From positions 1-39,346 of the forward strand of contig JAJRVC010000326.1 of assembly GCA_024277475.1 (NCBI GenBank): a stretch of DNA of 39,346 bases, read 5' to 3'. The translations under genes were made by a program, and so were the position numbers. Below the pieces are notes generated by a model. The model was not told the origin of the DNA and searched no databases. It was given only the letters and a program-made list of their open reading frames with translations. Of the stretch, positions 24,472 to 34,290 are shown piece by piece (the stretch's first letter is position 1; each line of letters opens with the position of its first letter). The stretch comes from Deltaproteobacteria bacterium (GTDB lineage Bacteria > Desulfobacterota > Desulfobacteria > Desulfobacterales > JAFDCJ01).

Positions 24472-25431
24472 TTATTCCTTCCACTGTGCCTCTTCTGTAA
24501 AGAACCGATCGACAATTTCCATATAGCGATGCAGCTTTTGGGTTCTATGAATTTTTTTTTCGATCTTGCGGCTGTTTTGAAATGACTGTGAAAAATAGGT
24601 CCAAAACCCTTTCATCCGGTTCAACAAGTGGCCGGGACCGGAGAATCTCTGCCGGTACTGTTCGAACAGCTCTTCGTAAAACCACCGGAATTTTTCAACT
24701 TTGTGGATGATGTCATCGTGGCCGGCTTTGATGACGGCCGGCAAAAACGGGTTTGTTACGGCTCCCCGGCCGATCATCCAGCCGTCTATGTCTTTAAAGC
24801 GATCGAAGAGATTCCGGAAGGTTGTCAGATCAGTAATGTCACCGTTGTAGACGACCCGGTGAGCGGATTGCTCCAGACACCGTTCAAATGTATCCAGGTC
24901 TGTCCTGCCGTCGTACATCTGTTTGCCGGTTCTGGGGTGAATGATAATTTCTTCCAAAGGGTATCGGTTAAAAATCGGCATCAGCTCAAAAATTTCATTG
25001 ATTTTCCTGCGACCCAACCGGGTCTTGATAGAAAGCCGGTTGGGGATGGACGAAACGGTTTTTTCCAGAAAGGCGTCTATTTTTTCCGGATAGGGCAGCA
25101 ATCCGGAACCGCGCTGCTTTTTGGCAACCATGGGAAAGGGGCATCCCAGATTCCAATTTACCGATGTATAGCCCAGATCAAAAAGACATCCGGCAAGGGT
25201 TATAAAATCAGCGGAGTGATTGCTGATTATCTGGGGCACTATGGGAAGGGTTGAGTTGTTTTCAGGCAGGACATCTTTGAAGTGAGAAGGCTTGAAGCGG
25301 TCCGCCGTCACCGTTGGAATAAACGGCGCGAGCGCTCCGTCAAAGCCGTCAAAATGCCCGGCAAATGTGTTGCGATAGATGTAATCGGTAAAACCACGCA
25401 AAGGCGCAAGGTAAAGTTTGATTTTTTTCAT
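24472..25431 (-). CDS. tRNA-dihydrouridine synthase family protein
   Basis: This 319-residue FMN-dependent enzyme reduces uridine to dihydrouridine in tRNA D-loops. The N-terminal LAPLRGFTDYIYRNTFAGHF is the FMN-binding start of the TIM barrel. The catalytic Cys lies in SVNWNLGCPFPMVAKKQRGS near residue 98. LSIKTRLGRRK and IIHPRTGKQMYDG follow, then VVYNGDITD and MIGRGAVTNPFL for phosphate binding. The C-terminal helical tRNA-recognition domain is present. It could be DusC-like, but the target position cannot be read from the sequence. It lies leftward, 31 bases downstream of the OmpA-domain gene and possibly co-transcribed with it. It appears complete. Confidence 0.88.
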   Translation of the reverse strand: MKKIKLYLAPLRGFTDYIYRNTFAGHFDGFDGALAPFIPTVTADRFKPSHFKDVLPENNSTLPIVPQIISNHSADFITLAGCLFDLGYTSVNWNLGCPFPMVAKKQRGSGLLPYPEKIDAFLEKTVSSIPNRLSIKTRLGRRKINEIFELMPIFNRYPLEEIIIHPRTGKQMYDGRTDLDTFERCLEQSAHRVVYNGDITDLTTFRNLFDRFKDIDGWMIGRGAVTNPFLPAVIKAGHDDIIHKVEKFRWFYEELFEQYRQRFSGPGHLLNRMKGFWTYFSQSFQNSRKIEKKIHRTQKLHRYMEIVDRFFTEEAQWKE

Positions 25432-25462
25432 CTAAACGAGTTTAATTACGTCGGCCCGTCGA

Positions 25463-27130
25463 TCAGTGCAAAGGAGCCAGGATTATTTCCACGCGACGGT
25501 TCTGTTGTTGCCCTGCAGGATCGGCATTATCAGCTATGGGTCGATGCATGGAGTAACCGGTGGCGGATAAAATTTGTGGATTCACTCCTATCTTACGCAA
25601 TGTTCGCGCTACCGCCGCCGAACGCGCGACTGACAGACCCAGGTTATCAATATAAATATCTCTGATTTTCGGCCCTAATGGCTGGTTGTCAGTGTGGCCT
25701 TCCACCGATATTTGAATCCCCTCAACCTTTTTTAATTCCTCTGCAAGATTTTTTAACACTCGTTTGCCATTGGGAGAAATAATCGTTTGGCCCGGGGCAA
25801 ATAGAATTTTGTTCAATAAACGAATATTCAGTTTATCTTCCAACGTGCTGATGTTTAATTCTTTTTCTTGAATTTGTTTGTCTAATCGTATTTTGAGTTC
25901 CTCGTAGGACTTGTTGAGGGCCAAAAGCTTTTTTTCCTTTGAGACCGCCTCGTAAGCGACAGTGTCAAGCTGGATCCTGGAAATCCCCAGTTGATTATTC
26001 AAATCCTGCGTTTCCCGGTTAAGTTTCTCCTTTTCCTCTGCCAGATTGTCAATTTGGCTGACCAGAACCTGATGGTCTTGCGCCATTTTCTCAAGTTTCT
26101 CATCTCTGGCGGTCACTTCCTGGTACAACTCTTCAATTTGGTTTTTAGAGGCCTGCAATTGTCGGTTGAGATCAGCTGATTTTTGGATGAGTACCGTTCG
26201 GTTGCCTTCCAGCATGAGGATTGTCTTTTGCAGCTCCTGGTTCTCATCGTGTGATGTTTGTGCTTCGCGCACTTTTTGTGCGAGCAGGTTTTCCAGATTC
26301 TGAATCCTACCCTGAAGTACCGTTTGGGTTGTTTTCAGCTTTTGGTTGTGCTCCTGGGATGATTGAACCTCGGTTACTTTTTGTGCGAGCTGATTTTCCA
26401 GGCTTTGCACTTTTTTCCGAAGTTCCGTTTGAGTCGTTCTCAGTTGCTGGTTTTCCTCCCGGGCTGTTTGAGCCTCAGCTACTTTTTGCGCGAGTTGATT
26501 TTCCAGGGTCTGCACCTTATCCCGCAGCGCCGTTTGGGCTATCTTCAGCTGCTGGTTTTCTTGGTGGGCTATTTGAGCTTCGGCTACTTTGCGTGCGAGT
26601 TGGTTTTCCAGGGTCTGCACCTTATCCCGCAGCGCCGTTTGGGCTATCTTCAGCTGCTGGTTTTCTTGGTAGGCTGTTTGAGCTTCGGTTACTTTTTGCA
26701 CGCGCTGATTTTCCAGGGTCTGCACTTTTCCTCGAAGATCCGTTTCAACCGTCTTCAGTTGTTGGTTCTCATCGCGAAATATCTGCAGCTCGCGATTACT
26801 TTGCGACAGCAGGTTTTCCAAGCCCTCGATCTTTTTTTGAAAATCAGCCTCGTCCGTTTCCTTTTCTTTTCTGATTTTCTCGATGGACTTCTCCAATTCC
26901 ATATTTTTTTTCTGAAGTTTTTCCACGAGCCGAATTTTAGCGGTAAGATCGGACTTATGACCGGCCTTAATTTCTTCTGAAGCCGTTTTCAACCGGGTGA
27001 TTTCGTTTGTAAGACCCTGATTCTCATTTAAAATATCCTTAAGTGGACCCTGATGCAGATAAAAGGTATAGCCGATGACCGCCACCAGGGCGATGGTCAA
27101 TAGGATGATTACCGGTTTGGTCACTTTCAT
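25463..27130 (-). CDS. Envelope protein with long coiled coil and OmpA/MotB-like C-terminal domain
   Basis: The 555-residue product has an N-terminal hydrophobic anchor (about 7-26: VIILLTIALVAVIGYTFYL). A coiled coil of some 390 residues follows, then an OmpA-type peptidoglycan-binding domain (about 430-550) with GQTIISPNGKRVLKNLA, VEGHTDNQPLGP, LSVARSAAVARTL and NRRVEIIL. Within the coiled coil, about five 35-residue units (five heptads each) repeat around ENQQLKIAQTALRDKVQTLE. The DNA repeats at 105-base spacing, for example near 26499 and 26604, are nearly identical. The protein probably spans the periplasm from the inner membrane to peptidoglycan; the anchor could alternatively be an uncleaved signal. 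No MotA neighbour is present, so a flagellar stator role is unlikely. Confidence 0.85.
   Translation of the reverse strand: MKVTKPVIILLTIALVAVIGYTFYLHQGPLKDILNENQGLTNEITRLKTASEEIKAGHKSDLTAKIRLVEKLQKKNMELEKSIEKIRKEKETDEADFQKKIEGLENLLSQSNRELQIFRDENQQLKTVETDLRGKVQTLENQRVQKVTEAQTAYQENQQLKIAQTALRDKVQTLENQLARKVAEAQIAHQENQQLKIAQTALRDKVQTLENQLAQKVAEAQTAREENQQLRTTQTELRKKVQSLENQLAQKVTEVQSSQEHNQKLKTTQTVLQGRIQNLENLLAQKVREAQTSHDENQELQKTILMLEGNRTVLIQKSADLNRQLQASKNQIEELYQEVTARDEKLEKMAQDHQVLVSQIDNLAEEKEKLNRETQDLNNQLGISRIQLDTVAYEAVSKEKKLLALNKSYEELKIRLDKQIQEKELNISTLEDKLNIRLLNKILFAPGQTIISPNGKRVLKNLAEELKKVEGIQISVEGHTDNQPLGPKIRDIYIDNLGLSVARSAAVARTLRKIGVNPQILSATGYSMHRPIADNADPAGQQQNRRVEIILAPLH
26260..26740 (-). repeat. 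105-bp in-frame tandem repeats in the coiled-coil gene
   Basis: Units of 105 bases encode 35 residues each. The clearest pair begins near 26499 and 26604 and shares about 65 unbroken bases. Flanking units are more diverged, which indicates successive duplication with the most recent copies in the middle. Copy-number variation between strains is likely. Confidence 0.75.
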
Positions 27131-27321
27131 GGATTAGCGCTCCTCCTTTTCATGTTCTTAAAAAACAGCTCCCAGGCCGATGTGGCTGTATTTTATTGAT
27201 GTTACCAGATGAAAAAAATCAGTCAACCTTTTGTGTCCGCCGGGGGAGTTTGGAAGATGGATGCATGCCTCTGAACTATCTCTTCAGTTTCTGTAAACCT
27301 TGAAATTGTTTATCCGACCCG

Positions 27322-27350
27322 TTGACAACCATTTCATAAGAAATTATGTT
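27322..27350 (+). promoter_or_regulatory. Predicted sigma-70 promoter of glpD
   Basis: TTGACA (27322-27327) and TATGTT (27345-27350) are separated by the optimal 17 bases and lie 20 bases before the glpD start. The transcript leader would be only about 12 bases long. Confidence 0.55.
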
Positions 27351-27369
27351 CTGAATTGGGGTATATGAC

Positions 27370-28935
27370 ATGAATCGCGAAGAAATGATAAGTAGAACTC
27401 TGGATAAAACCCAACCGTGGGATATCCTGGTTATCGGGGGTGGTGCCACCGGTGTCGGCATTGCGGTTGATGCCGCTTCACGTGGTTACGATTCGCTGTT
27501 GGTCGAACAAAGCGATTTTGGCAAAGGAACTTCCTCTCGCAGCACTAAACTTGTGCATGGGGGGGTTCGTTATCTCCAGCAAGGGAATATTGCCCTTGTT
27601 ATGGAGGCCTTGAAAGAACGCGGTATTCTGCGGGAAAATGCACCTCATTTGGTTCATGATCTTGCTTTTGTCGTTCCAAACTACGACTGGTGGGAGGCAC
27701 CTTTCTACGGCATCGGACTCAAGGTGTACGATTTGCTGGCCGGCCGATACGGATTCGGACCCTCGAAAATTCTCTCAACCAAGGAGACAATCAAGCGGAT
27801 TCCAACCCTAAGGACCGATGGCTTGCGCGGTGGTGTTATTTACTATGACGGCCAGTTCGACGATGCTCGGCTTCTCATCAACCTCGTTCGGACAGCTGCA
27901 GATCAGGGTGCAACTCTGCTCAATTACACCCGCGTTATCGCGCTTACCAAAGACGGCAGCGGGTATATAGACGGGGCAGTCTTCGAGGATGTTGAGACCG
28001 GCACAGAACAGACGGTGAAGGCCAGAGTTGTCATTAACGCGACCGGCCCGTTTACCGATAATGTTCGCCGAATGGACGAGCCCGAAGTATCACCCCTAAT
28101 TTTACCCAGTCAGGGCGTTCATCTCATTTTCGACAAATCCTTCCTGCCGGGAAATTCCGCTATCATGGTTCCGCACACCAAAGACGGCCGGGTGATGTTT
28201 GCGGTGCCCTATCTCGGCGTCACGCTTGTGGGCACCACCGACACGCCAATTGCCGAAGCCTCTCTCGAACCTCGTCCGTTGCCCGAGGAAATTGATTTTA
28301 TTCTGGAAACAGCAGGAGAGTATCTGCAAAAAGCCCCTTCACGGGACGATATTCTGAGTGTCTTCGCCGGCATTCGCCCGCTTGTCAAAGAAAGCGACAA
28401 TGAGAATACCGCTTCAATATCCCGCGATCACACCATTCTGATTTCAAACTCAGGCCTGCTCACCATTGCAGGAGGCAAGTGGACCACTTATCGACAGATG
28501 GCAGAGGTTTGTGTCAACCATGCCGCCACACTTGCAGGTCTCGAATCCATTCCTTGCGTTACCAAGCGGCTCAATATCCACGGTTATCACAAGAGCCCGC
28601 AGAAGTTTGGCAGCCTCGCGCTCTACGGCTCCGACGCGCCGGCTATCCAAGATCTTTTGCGTTCAAATGCCTCGCGCAAAGAGCGCCTTCATCCGGATCT
28701 TCCTGTCCTGGCCGGTGAGGTCTTATGGTCGACCCGGTTTGAAGCGGCGCGGACTGTGGATGATTTTCTGGCCCGACGAACACGTTGTCTTTTTCTCAAC
28801 GCAAAGGCGGCGATGCAAGCGGCACCTAAAGTGGCATCGCTAATGGCCGAAGAACTTGAGAAGACCCGGCAATGGGAAGATGAGCAGGTGAAATCCTTTC
28901 GGCGTATGGGCGAGAGATACCTTCCCGGTATCTAA
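27370..28935 (+). CDS. glpD: FAD-dependent glycerol-3-phosphate dehydrogenase
   Basis: GlpD oxidises sn-glycerol 3-phosphate to dihydroxyacetone phosphate and passes electrons to quinone at the membrane. The 521-residue protein opens with the dinucleotide-binding motif DILVIGGGATGVGIAVDAAS and continues with SSRSTKLVHGGVRYLQQGN, the classic GlpD substrate/FAD segment. INATGPFTDNVRR, GVTLVGTTDTPI, FAGIRPLV and TIAGGKWTTYRQMAE follow, all family landmarks. The C-terminal DAO_C domain (about 400-510) is present. It stands alone with its own promoter, facing the cyd genes, and could feed electrons to the quinol pool that cytochrome bd oxidises. No glpF or glpK is in the window. Confidence 0.93.
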   Translation: MNREEMISRTLDKTQPWDILVIGGGATGVGIAVDAASRGYDSLLVEQSDFGKGTSSRSTKLVHGGVRYLQQGNIALVMEALKERGILRENAPHLVHDLAFVVPNYDWWEAPFYGIGLKVYDLLAGRYGFGPSKILSTKETIKRIPTLRTDGLRGGVIYYDGQFDDARLLINLVRTAADQGATLLNYTRVIALTKDGSGYIDGAVFEDVETGTEQTVKARVVINATGPFTDNVRRMDEPEVSPLILPSQGVHLIFDKSFLPGNSAIMVPHTKDGRVMFAVPYLGVTLVGTTDTPIAEASLEPRPLPEEIDFILETAGEYLQKAPSRDDILSVFAGIRPLVKESDNENTASISRDHTILISNSGLLTIAGGKWTTYRQMAEVCVNHAATLAGLESIPCVTKRLNIHGYHKSPQKFGSLALYGSDAPAIQDLLRSNASRKERLHPDLPVLAGEVLWSTRFEAARTVDDFLARRTRCLFLNAKAAMQAAPKVASLMAEELEKTRQWEDEQVKSFRRMGERYLPGI

Positions 28936-29032
28936 GGGACGCGAATTAAATAAAGAGTTCTATTTCAGAAAAATAACAATCTCGTAAAAAATCAAAATCC
29001 TTGAATTTTGGTCTCATAACTTATTGAAATTA

Positions 29033-29078
29033 TTAAGGTATAAATTTTAGCGTTGTGCCTTTTGCGGCCATATCAAAA
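29033..29078 (+). repeat. Dispersed intergenic repeat, copy 2
   Basis: This matches, with substitutions, the minus strand of 18371-18417. The shared features are TTAAGGTATAAATTTTA followed by TGTGCCTTTTGCGGCCA. It lies downstream of glpD and immediately beyond the cydX stop. Confidence 0.55.
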
Positions 29079-29082
29079 ATAA

Positions 29083-29193
29083 TCAGGAATCTTTTTCCGA
29101 TCCCAGCATCTCTTCGGTTTCCATCCACATCACGTTGATGATGCCGAAGGCGCAGGCAAGTAAAACTCCCAGGATCCATGCAAAGTACCACAT
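29083..29193 (-). CDS. cydX: Cytochrome bd oxidase small subunit CydX
   Basis: This short gene encodes 36 residues starting MWYFAWILGVLLACAFGIIN, then VMWMETEEMLGSEKDS. The MWYFAWILG start, a single membrane helix and a conserved Glu after the tryptophan are diagnostic of CydX/YbgT, a subunit needed for stability and activity of cytochrome bd. A GAGGT ribosome binding site lies upstream of ATG 29193. It follows cydB in the same orientation but about 250 bases away, with a large inverted repeat between, whereas cydX usually adjoins cydB. It may still be reached by read-through from the cydAB transcript. Confidence 0.88.
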   Translation of the reverse strand: MWYFAWILGVLLACAFGIINVMWMETEEMLGSEKDS

Positions 29194-29345
29194 AGTAAAA
29201 ACCTCTAATATAGGTTGAGCGGTTCAGGGTTCACCGTTCCGGGTTGAAAAAACCGTAAGCGTTCACGATTTCAGCTGATATTATTTGGGGTTGGTTCTAA
29301 TTTCGGCCATCATAAATTTGCTTAATTGTAAGTATTTTCTTGTTA

Positions 29346-29409
29346 TCTCGCAGAGCCCACAGAAATCACAGAGCTTTTTTTTTGATTTTTCTCTGTGGGC
29401 TCTGCGAGA
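29346..29409. repeat. Perfect 18-bp inverted repeat between cydB and cydX
   Basis: TCTCGCAGAGCCCACAGA (29346-29363) is exactly reverse-complemented at 29392-29409, with a 28-base loop containing a T-run. It could form a strong hairpin in the cydAB message. No U-run follows the stem in the leftward direction, so a dispersed palindromic element is more likely than a classical terminator. Confidence 0.7.
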
Positions 29410-29446
29410 GATCTAATGGCTCAAGTTATGGCCGTGCCCCATTATT

Positions 29447-30589
29447 TTAATAGGCCGTATGGGTTTCTTCACTTATCTGCTTTTCGGTTACCTTCCCCCG
29501 CATAACCCGATACACCCAGCTGGTGTAAACCAAAATAATGGGTAGAAAAACGACCACCGCAATAAACATTACATTCAGGGTTAAATGACTGGATGTTGCA
29601 TCAAAGGCGGTCAGGCTGCTGTTAGGGTTTGTACTTGAGGGAATGACAAAGGGAAACATGGCAAAACCGGCGGTTAAAATCACACCGGCCAGGGCTGATC
29701 CGCTGCAAACAAACGCCAGTCCCGCCCGGTTGATGCCGGACAGCACAAGTGCCAGAATTCCACCGGCAAAAGCCAGGGCCGGAGCCAGCACCATCCAGGG
29801 ATAAATCGAGTAATTTTGCATCAGTGCCCCTGCCACCATTTCCACTTTTTTGGCCATCGGGCTAAAGACTGTTCCGGGATCCGGACTGGCTATTATGCGA
29901 TACCCCTCGATACCGAATGCCTGCCATATTCCGGCAATGGTGAACGCAACCATAAATACGATACTAAAAATCCGCACCGCTTTTTTAGCACGGTCCTTGA
30001 TATCGTCTTCGGTGCGCATTTGCAGATAAACCGCGCCGTGCATCACGAGCATGGACAGGCTCACAATACCGGCCAGAAGAGCAAACGGATTCAGCAGCCC
30101 CCAGAAACTGCCGGTATAATAGAAACGCATGAATTCATCGTAGTGAAAGGGCACTCCCTGTAATAAATTACCGAAAGCCACGCCGAAAATCAGAGCCGGT
30201 ACCATGCCACCGACAAACAGACCCCAGTCCCAGGCAGTGCGCCAACGAGGATCCGGGATTTTACTGCGATATTCGAATCCGATCGGCCGGAAAAAAGGAG
30301 CAAACAGCACCAACAGCAAGGCCCAGTAAAATCCCGAAAAAGCAGCTGCATAAGCCAGGGGCCAGGCCGCAAACAAGGCCCCGCCGGCGGTAATAAACCA
30401 GACCTGGTTGCCTTCCCAGGTCGGTCCAATGACATTTAGCAGCACCCGCCGCTGTTTGTCATTGCGTGCTACAAACGGCAGAAGGGTACCGATGCCCAAG
30501 TCAAAGCCGTCCATCAGTGCAAAACCAATCAGTAATACACCGACAAGAAGCCACCAAATTATTTTAAGAGTTAAATAATCAAATAACAT
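29447..30589 (-). CDS. cydB: Cytochrome bd quinol oxidase subunit II
   Basis: CydB is the second core subunit of the bd-type oxidase that reduces oxygen to water. The 380-residue product has eight to nine membrane segments. Family stretches are [55 protein letters not shown] and [12 protein letters not shown], with [17 protein letters not shown] near residue 320. The length matches E. coli-type CydB (about 379). It lies about 100 bases after cydA in the same orientation, with a short leader before ATG 30589. The subunit looks complete. Confidence 0.93.
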   Translation of the reverse strand: MLFDYLTLKIIWWLLVGVLLIGFALMDGFDLGIGTLLPFVARNDKQRRVLLNVIGPTWEGNQVWFITAGGALFAAWPLAYAAAFSGFYWALLLVLFAPFFRPIGFEYRSKIPDPRWRTAWDWGLFVGGMVPALIFGVAFGNLLQGVPFHYDEFMRFYYTGSFWGLLNPFALLAGIVSLSMLVMHGAVYLQMRTEDDIKDRAKKAVRIFSIVFMVAFTIAGIWQAFGIEGYRIIASPDPGTVFSPMAKKVEMVAGALMQNYSIYPWMVLAPALAFAGGILALVLSGINRAGLAFVCSGSALAGVILTAGFAMFPFVIPSSTNPNSSLTAFDATSSHLTLNVMFIAVVVFLPIILVYTSWVYRVMRGKVTEKQISEETHTAY

Positions 30590-30690
30590 GATCCGTTCTC
30601 CCTGACTTTAACACACCGAAGGCAGTAATTTAACTTTACGGATAAATAATCCAGGCGAACCCGGTAAAAACCGGATAAAAGCAATTCCGT

Positions 30691-32259
30691 TCAACCGGCC
30701 GCCATTGCGCCTTCTTCAAAGTGATACCGTCCGGTATGCAGGCTGCTAGGCCCCAAGCGGACGAATTTTAGCATCAGATACACTTCCACCACCAGAAAAA
30801 CAGTGTACAGGGCAACCAGGGCGGCCAGGCTGCCGATGATGTCTCCCATGCCCAGCGTCGATGATGACACGAAGGTGGGCAAAATCTCACCGATTGTCCA
30901 GGGTTGACGCCCGTATTCGGCCACCAGCCAACCCAGCTCCAGGGCAATCCAGGGAGCCGGCAGGCTGAACAGAAGCAATTTTAAAAACCATCGCTTTTGA
31001 TCGAACACGCGTTTGGCGCAGAAATAAAAGCTGAGTGCAATCAGAGCCAGCATGTAAAAGCCCAATCCCACCATGATGCGAAACATCCAGAACATAGCCG
31101 CCACGTTGGGAATGGTGTCCAGAGCAGCCTGGTTAATCTGGCTATCGGTGGCATCCACCACCCGGGGTGTGTAGCGCTTCAACAGCAGGCCGTAGCCCAG
31201 ATTTTCCTTATTGTTGTTAAACTGCGTCAGATTGCTATCCGAGCGATCGCCGTTGCGTATTTTCTCCAAATTTTCATAGGCCACCATACCGCTGCGAATT
31301 CGTTGCCGGCCTTCGGCTATTAAATCCTTTATTCCCGGTACCGGTTTATCGATGGATCGGGTAACGATGATTCCGCCCAGCCAGGGTATTTTGATCTCGG
31401 CTTCGGTTTTCTGCTTTTCCTGATTCGGGAAGCCGAACAGGGTGAATGCGCTGGGCGGCGGTACGGTTTCCCACTCCGCTTCCATGGCGGCCAGCTTTAC
31501 TTCCTGAACCTTGCCGACCTGATAACCTGTTTCATCGCCCAACACAATAACAGATAGAATGGATGCCAGGCCAAAGCCGGCTGCTACGGCAAAAGAGCGT
31601 CGTGCAAAGGCGATATCCCGACCTTTTAGCAGATACCATGAGCTGATGGCCAAAACGAAAAAGGACGCGGTCACATACCCGGCGCCGACGGTGTGCACAA
31701 ATTTCACCTGGGCGACCGGATTAAAAAACAATTCTTTAAAACTGGTCAGTTCCATGCGCATGGTTTCGAAGTTGAACGCCGCCCCCACCGGGTTCTGCAT
31801 CCAGGCATTGGCAATCAGGATCCAGAGGGCGGAAAGATTGGAACCCAATGCCACCAGGAATGTGACCATCAAATGAGCCCGTTTGCTGAGACGATCCCAG
31901 CCGAAGAAAAAAAGCCCCACAAAAGTTGATTCCAGGAAAAAGGCCATCAACCCCTCGATGGCCAGCGGAGCACCGAAAATATCGCCAACATACTGGGAGT
32001 AATAGGCCCAGTTGGTGCCGAACTGAAACTCCAGGGTAATTCCGGTGGTCACCCCGATGGCGAAGTTAATTCCGAACAGCTTGCCCCAGAAGCGGGTCAT
32101 GTCCTTGTAAATCTCTTTTCCGGTCATGACATAGACAGATTCCATGATAAACAGGATCCAGGCCAGCCCCAGAGTCAGCGGGACAAAAATGAAGTGATAC
32201 AGTGTCGTAAAAGCAAATTGCCAGCGGGACAGTTCGACGAATCCTTCAGTAGGTAGCAT
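30691..32259 (-). CDS. cydA: Cytochrome bd quinol oxidase subunit I
   Basis: CydA carries the three haems and the quinol site. In this 522-residue protein the haem b595 ligand His22 lies in [20 protein letters not shown]. The haem b558 ligands are the His in [13 protein letters not shown] near residue 187 and the Met in [13 protein letters not shown] near 390. [13 protein letters not shown] is also conserved. The quinol-binding Q loop starts [20 protein letters not shown]. It is the long E. coli-like form, extending to about residue 380, rather than the short Bacillus-like form. ATG 32259 has AAGGAG upstream. The gene is divergent from cydD across 114 bases, so regulatory sites are probably shared. 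Confidence 0.95.
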   Translation of the reverse strand: MLPTEGFVELSRWQFAFTTLYHFIFVPLTLGLAWILFIMESVYVMTGKEIYKDMTRFWGKLFGINFAIGVTTGITLEFQFGTNWAYYSQYVGDIFGAPLAIEGLMAFFLESTFVGLFFFGWDRLSKRAHLMVTFLVALGSNLSALWILIANAWMQNPVGAAFNFETMRMELTSFKELFFNPVAQVKFVHTVGAGYVTASFFVLAISSWYLLKGRDIAFARRSFAVAAGFGLASILSVIVLGDETGYQVGKVQEVKLAAMEAEWETVPPPSAFTLFGFPNQEKQKTEAEIKIPWLGGIIVTRSIDKPVPGIKDLIAEGRQRIRSGMVAYENLEKIRNGDRSDSNLTQFNNNKENLGYGLLLKRYTPRVVDATDSQINQAALDTIPNVAAMFWMFRIMVGLGFYMLALIALSFYFCAKRVFDQKRWFLKLLLFSLPAPWIALELGWLVAEYGRQPWTIGEILPTFVSSSTLGMGDIIGSLAALVALYTVFLVVEVYLMLKFVRLGPSSLHTGRYHFEEGAMAAG

Positions 32260-32373
32260 TTTACGGCTCCTTGTTCATTTAAACTTGAATGCTGTGAACG
32301 TTTTGATATAAAAGTTAATAATTGCCGAACAGGCGGAAGAATTAAAGAAATATCTATTATATTCATACCGTAC

Positions 32374-34161
32374 TTGTCAAACAGATTTCAAATGAAAGTT
32401 GAGAAAAAATTATCCAACAAAACAGCCCTTCGCTGGTTGTTTAAACGTGTCGGTGCGGCTCGCACCTTGATCCTGCTTGCGGTGGGCCTGGGTCTCGGCG
32501 GCGGAGTGCTGCTCATTTTTCAAGCTCGGTTTCTATCCCATATCATCCAGGGCGCATTTTTACAAAATTGTTCCGTTGACAGGCTCCTGCCACTTTTTGC
32601 AATGCTTGTGGGTATTGTCATCTTGCGGGCTATTTTCGGCTGGGCGCGGGAAGTGTGCGGCTTTTATGCCGGTGCACAAATCCGGCAGGAAGTCCGGATG
32701 GCACTGATAGAGCACATCTTTTCCCTGGGTCCTTCCTACACGAGCGGCCAAAGTACCGGCGCACTGGCCAGCACCGCACTGGAGCATGTGGAGGGATTAC
32801 AAGATTTTTATGCATTTTATTTACCTCAACTTGCGTTGGCGGTGATGATTCCCGCTGCGATTCTGGCGTTTATATTTCCATACAGCTGGGCGGCCGGGAC
32901 CCTTCTGCTGGTAACTGCTCCGTTAGTCCCCTTGTTCATGATCCTGGTGGGTATGGGGGCTGAAAGTATCAGTCAGCGCCATTTCCAGGCCATGGCGCGC
33001 ATGAGCGCCTATTTTTTAGACGTGCTGCAGGTACTGCCCACCCTGAAACTGTTTGACCGCAGCAAGGGCGTGGAAAAAACCGTTGCGGAGGTATCAAAAA
33101 ATTATCGCATAAAAACTATGGCCGTCCTGCGGGTGGCGTTCTTATCCTCGGCGGTTCTGGAGTTTTTCAGCTCGGTCTCCATCGCTCTGGTGGCAATTTA
33201 TCTGGGGATGAGCTATCTCGGCTACTTTTCCTTCGGGCTCTATGGAGAACCGCTGAGTTTGGACGCTGGATTTTTTATTCTTCTGCTGGCACCGGATTTT
33301 TATCTCCCGTTACGGGAGCTGGGCACCCACTATCATGCCCGGGCCGAAGCCGTGGGAGCCGCTGAAGAAATTTTAAAAATATTATCGATCCCCCGGCAGG
33401 ATACACAGCGCGCTTTAACCGCCTATGTAAAAACGGATGGTATCCACATTCAATGCCAGGATGTATATCTGGCCTATGATAACGGCAGACTTCCCGCATT
33501 GCGGGGGGCTAGTTTCGATCTCAAGACCGGGGAACAGGTGATGCTGGTCGGAGCCAGCGGGGCAGGCAAAACTACGATACTCAATTTATTGCTGGGTTTT
33601 TTGCAGCCGGACACAGGGCAAATCCTGGTCAATGAAACCCCATTGGCCGATTTAACACCCGACAGCTGGCGCGAAAATATCGCCTGGGTTGGACAACATC
33701 CTGTTTTGTTTCATGGATCTATAAAAGAAAATATTCTTCTGGGACGACCGGAAGCATCCGTTGATGAAATTGAACAGGCTGCACACCAAACCGGGGTGCT
33801 CGATTTTTCGGCACATCTGCCTGGGGGGCTTGATACGCTGGTGGGAGAACAAGGGCTGGGGCTTTCTCGCGGGCAGGCCCAACGGGTGGCATTGGCACGT
33901 GCGTTTGTCAAAGATGCACCCATTTTATTGCTGGATGAACCGACCGCCGGCCTGGATGTCGAAAATGAAACACTGGTCATCAGGGCCTTAAAGGAATTTT
34001 CCCAGGGACGAACCGTGCTGATGCTGACCCATCGGCTGGCAAATATTAAACAGGCGGATCGCATTCTGGTTTTGGAAAATGGCTCTGTTGTCGAGCAGGG
34101 AACTTATTTAGAGTTAATGGCCGAAGGCGGGGTTTTTCACGGACTTGTCAATAGGTCTTAA
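32374..34161 (+). CDS. cydD: Cysteine/glutathione-type ABC exporter subunit CydD
   Basis: CydD and CydC form the heterodimeric ABC transporter required for cytochrome bd assembly; it is known for thiol export and haem binding. The 595-residue protein has six membrane helices (to about 330) and an ATPase domain. Walker A is GASGAGKTTILNLLLG near residue 393, and a signature variant LSRGQAQRVALARAF lies near 505. Walker B is ILLLDEPTAGLD, and the switch His lies in MLTHRLANIKQ. The start may be TTG 32374 or ATG 32392. It is divergent from cydA and followed by cydC, the usual partner. LSRGQ instead of LSGGQ is tolerated in this subunit family. Confidence 0.92.
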   Translation: MSNRFQMKVEKKLSNKTALRWLFKRVGAARTLILLAVGLGLGGGVLLIFQARFLSHIIQGAFLQNCSVDRLLPLFAMLVGIVILRAIFGWAREVCGFYAGAQIRQEVRMALIEHIFSLGPSYTSGQSTGALASTALEHVEGLQDFYAFYLPQLALAVMIPAAILAFIFPYSWAAGTLLLVTAPLVPLFMILVGMGAESISQRHFQAMARMSAYFLDVLQVLPTLKLFDRSKGVEKTVAEVSKNYRIKTMAVLRVAFLSSAVLEFFSSVSIALVAIYLGMSYLGYFSFGLYGEPLSLDAGFFILLLAPDFYLPLRELGTHYHARAEAVGAAEEILKILSIPRQDTQRALTAYVKTDGIHIQCQDVYLAYDNGRLPALRGASFDLKTGEQVMLVGASGAGKTTILNLLLGFLQPDTGQILVNETPLADLTPDSWRENIAWVGQHPVLFHGSIKENILLGRPEASVDEIEQAAHQTGVLDFSAHLPGGLDTLVGEQGLGLSRGQAQRVALARAFVKDAPILLLDEPTAGLDVENETLVIRALKEFSQGRTVLMLTHRLANIKQADRILVLENGSVVEQGTYLELMAEGGVFHGLVNRS

Positions 34162-34290
34162 AAAAAATGAAAATTGAATAATTACAGATATTGTTGATTG
34201 GTTAAGTGCTTGCAAATATAGATAGAATTCCACAAATATTTAATATTCAATCTGCAATATTCATTTTTTTAGGGTTGGGAGGTAAAGACT

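Larger units (their letters stand above)
28936..29446. other. Repeat-rich gap between glpD and cydB, containing cydX
   Basis: This 511-base gap contains a dispersed repeat copy (29033-29078), the small cydX gene (29083-29193), a TGAACCCTGAACC-type motif near 29220-29250, and a perfect 18-bp inverted repeat (29346-29409). Apart from these I see nothing coding. Confidence 0.6.

Noticed and set aside
26221..26980. Long plus-strand frames rich in repeated Phe/Leu segments opposite the coiled-coil gene
   Set aside because: They are antisense images of the 105-base coding repeats, with no ribosome binding site and non-protein-like composition.
25463..27130. Flagellar stator protein MotB
   Set aside because: No MotA neighbour, a much longer coiled coil than MotB, and no MotB plug or transmembrane Asp pattern in the anchor.
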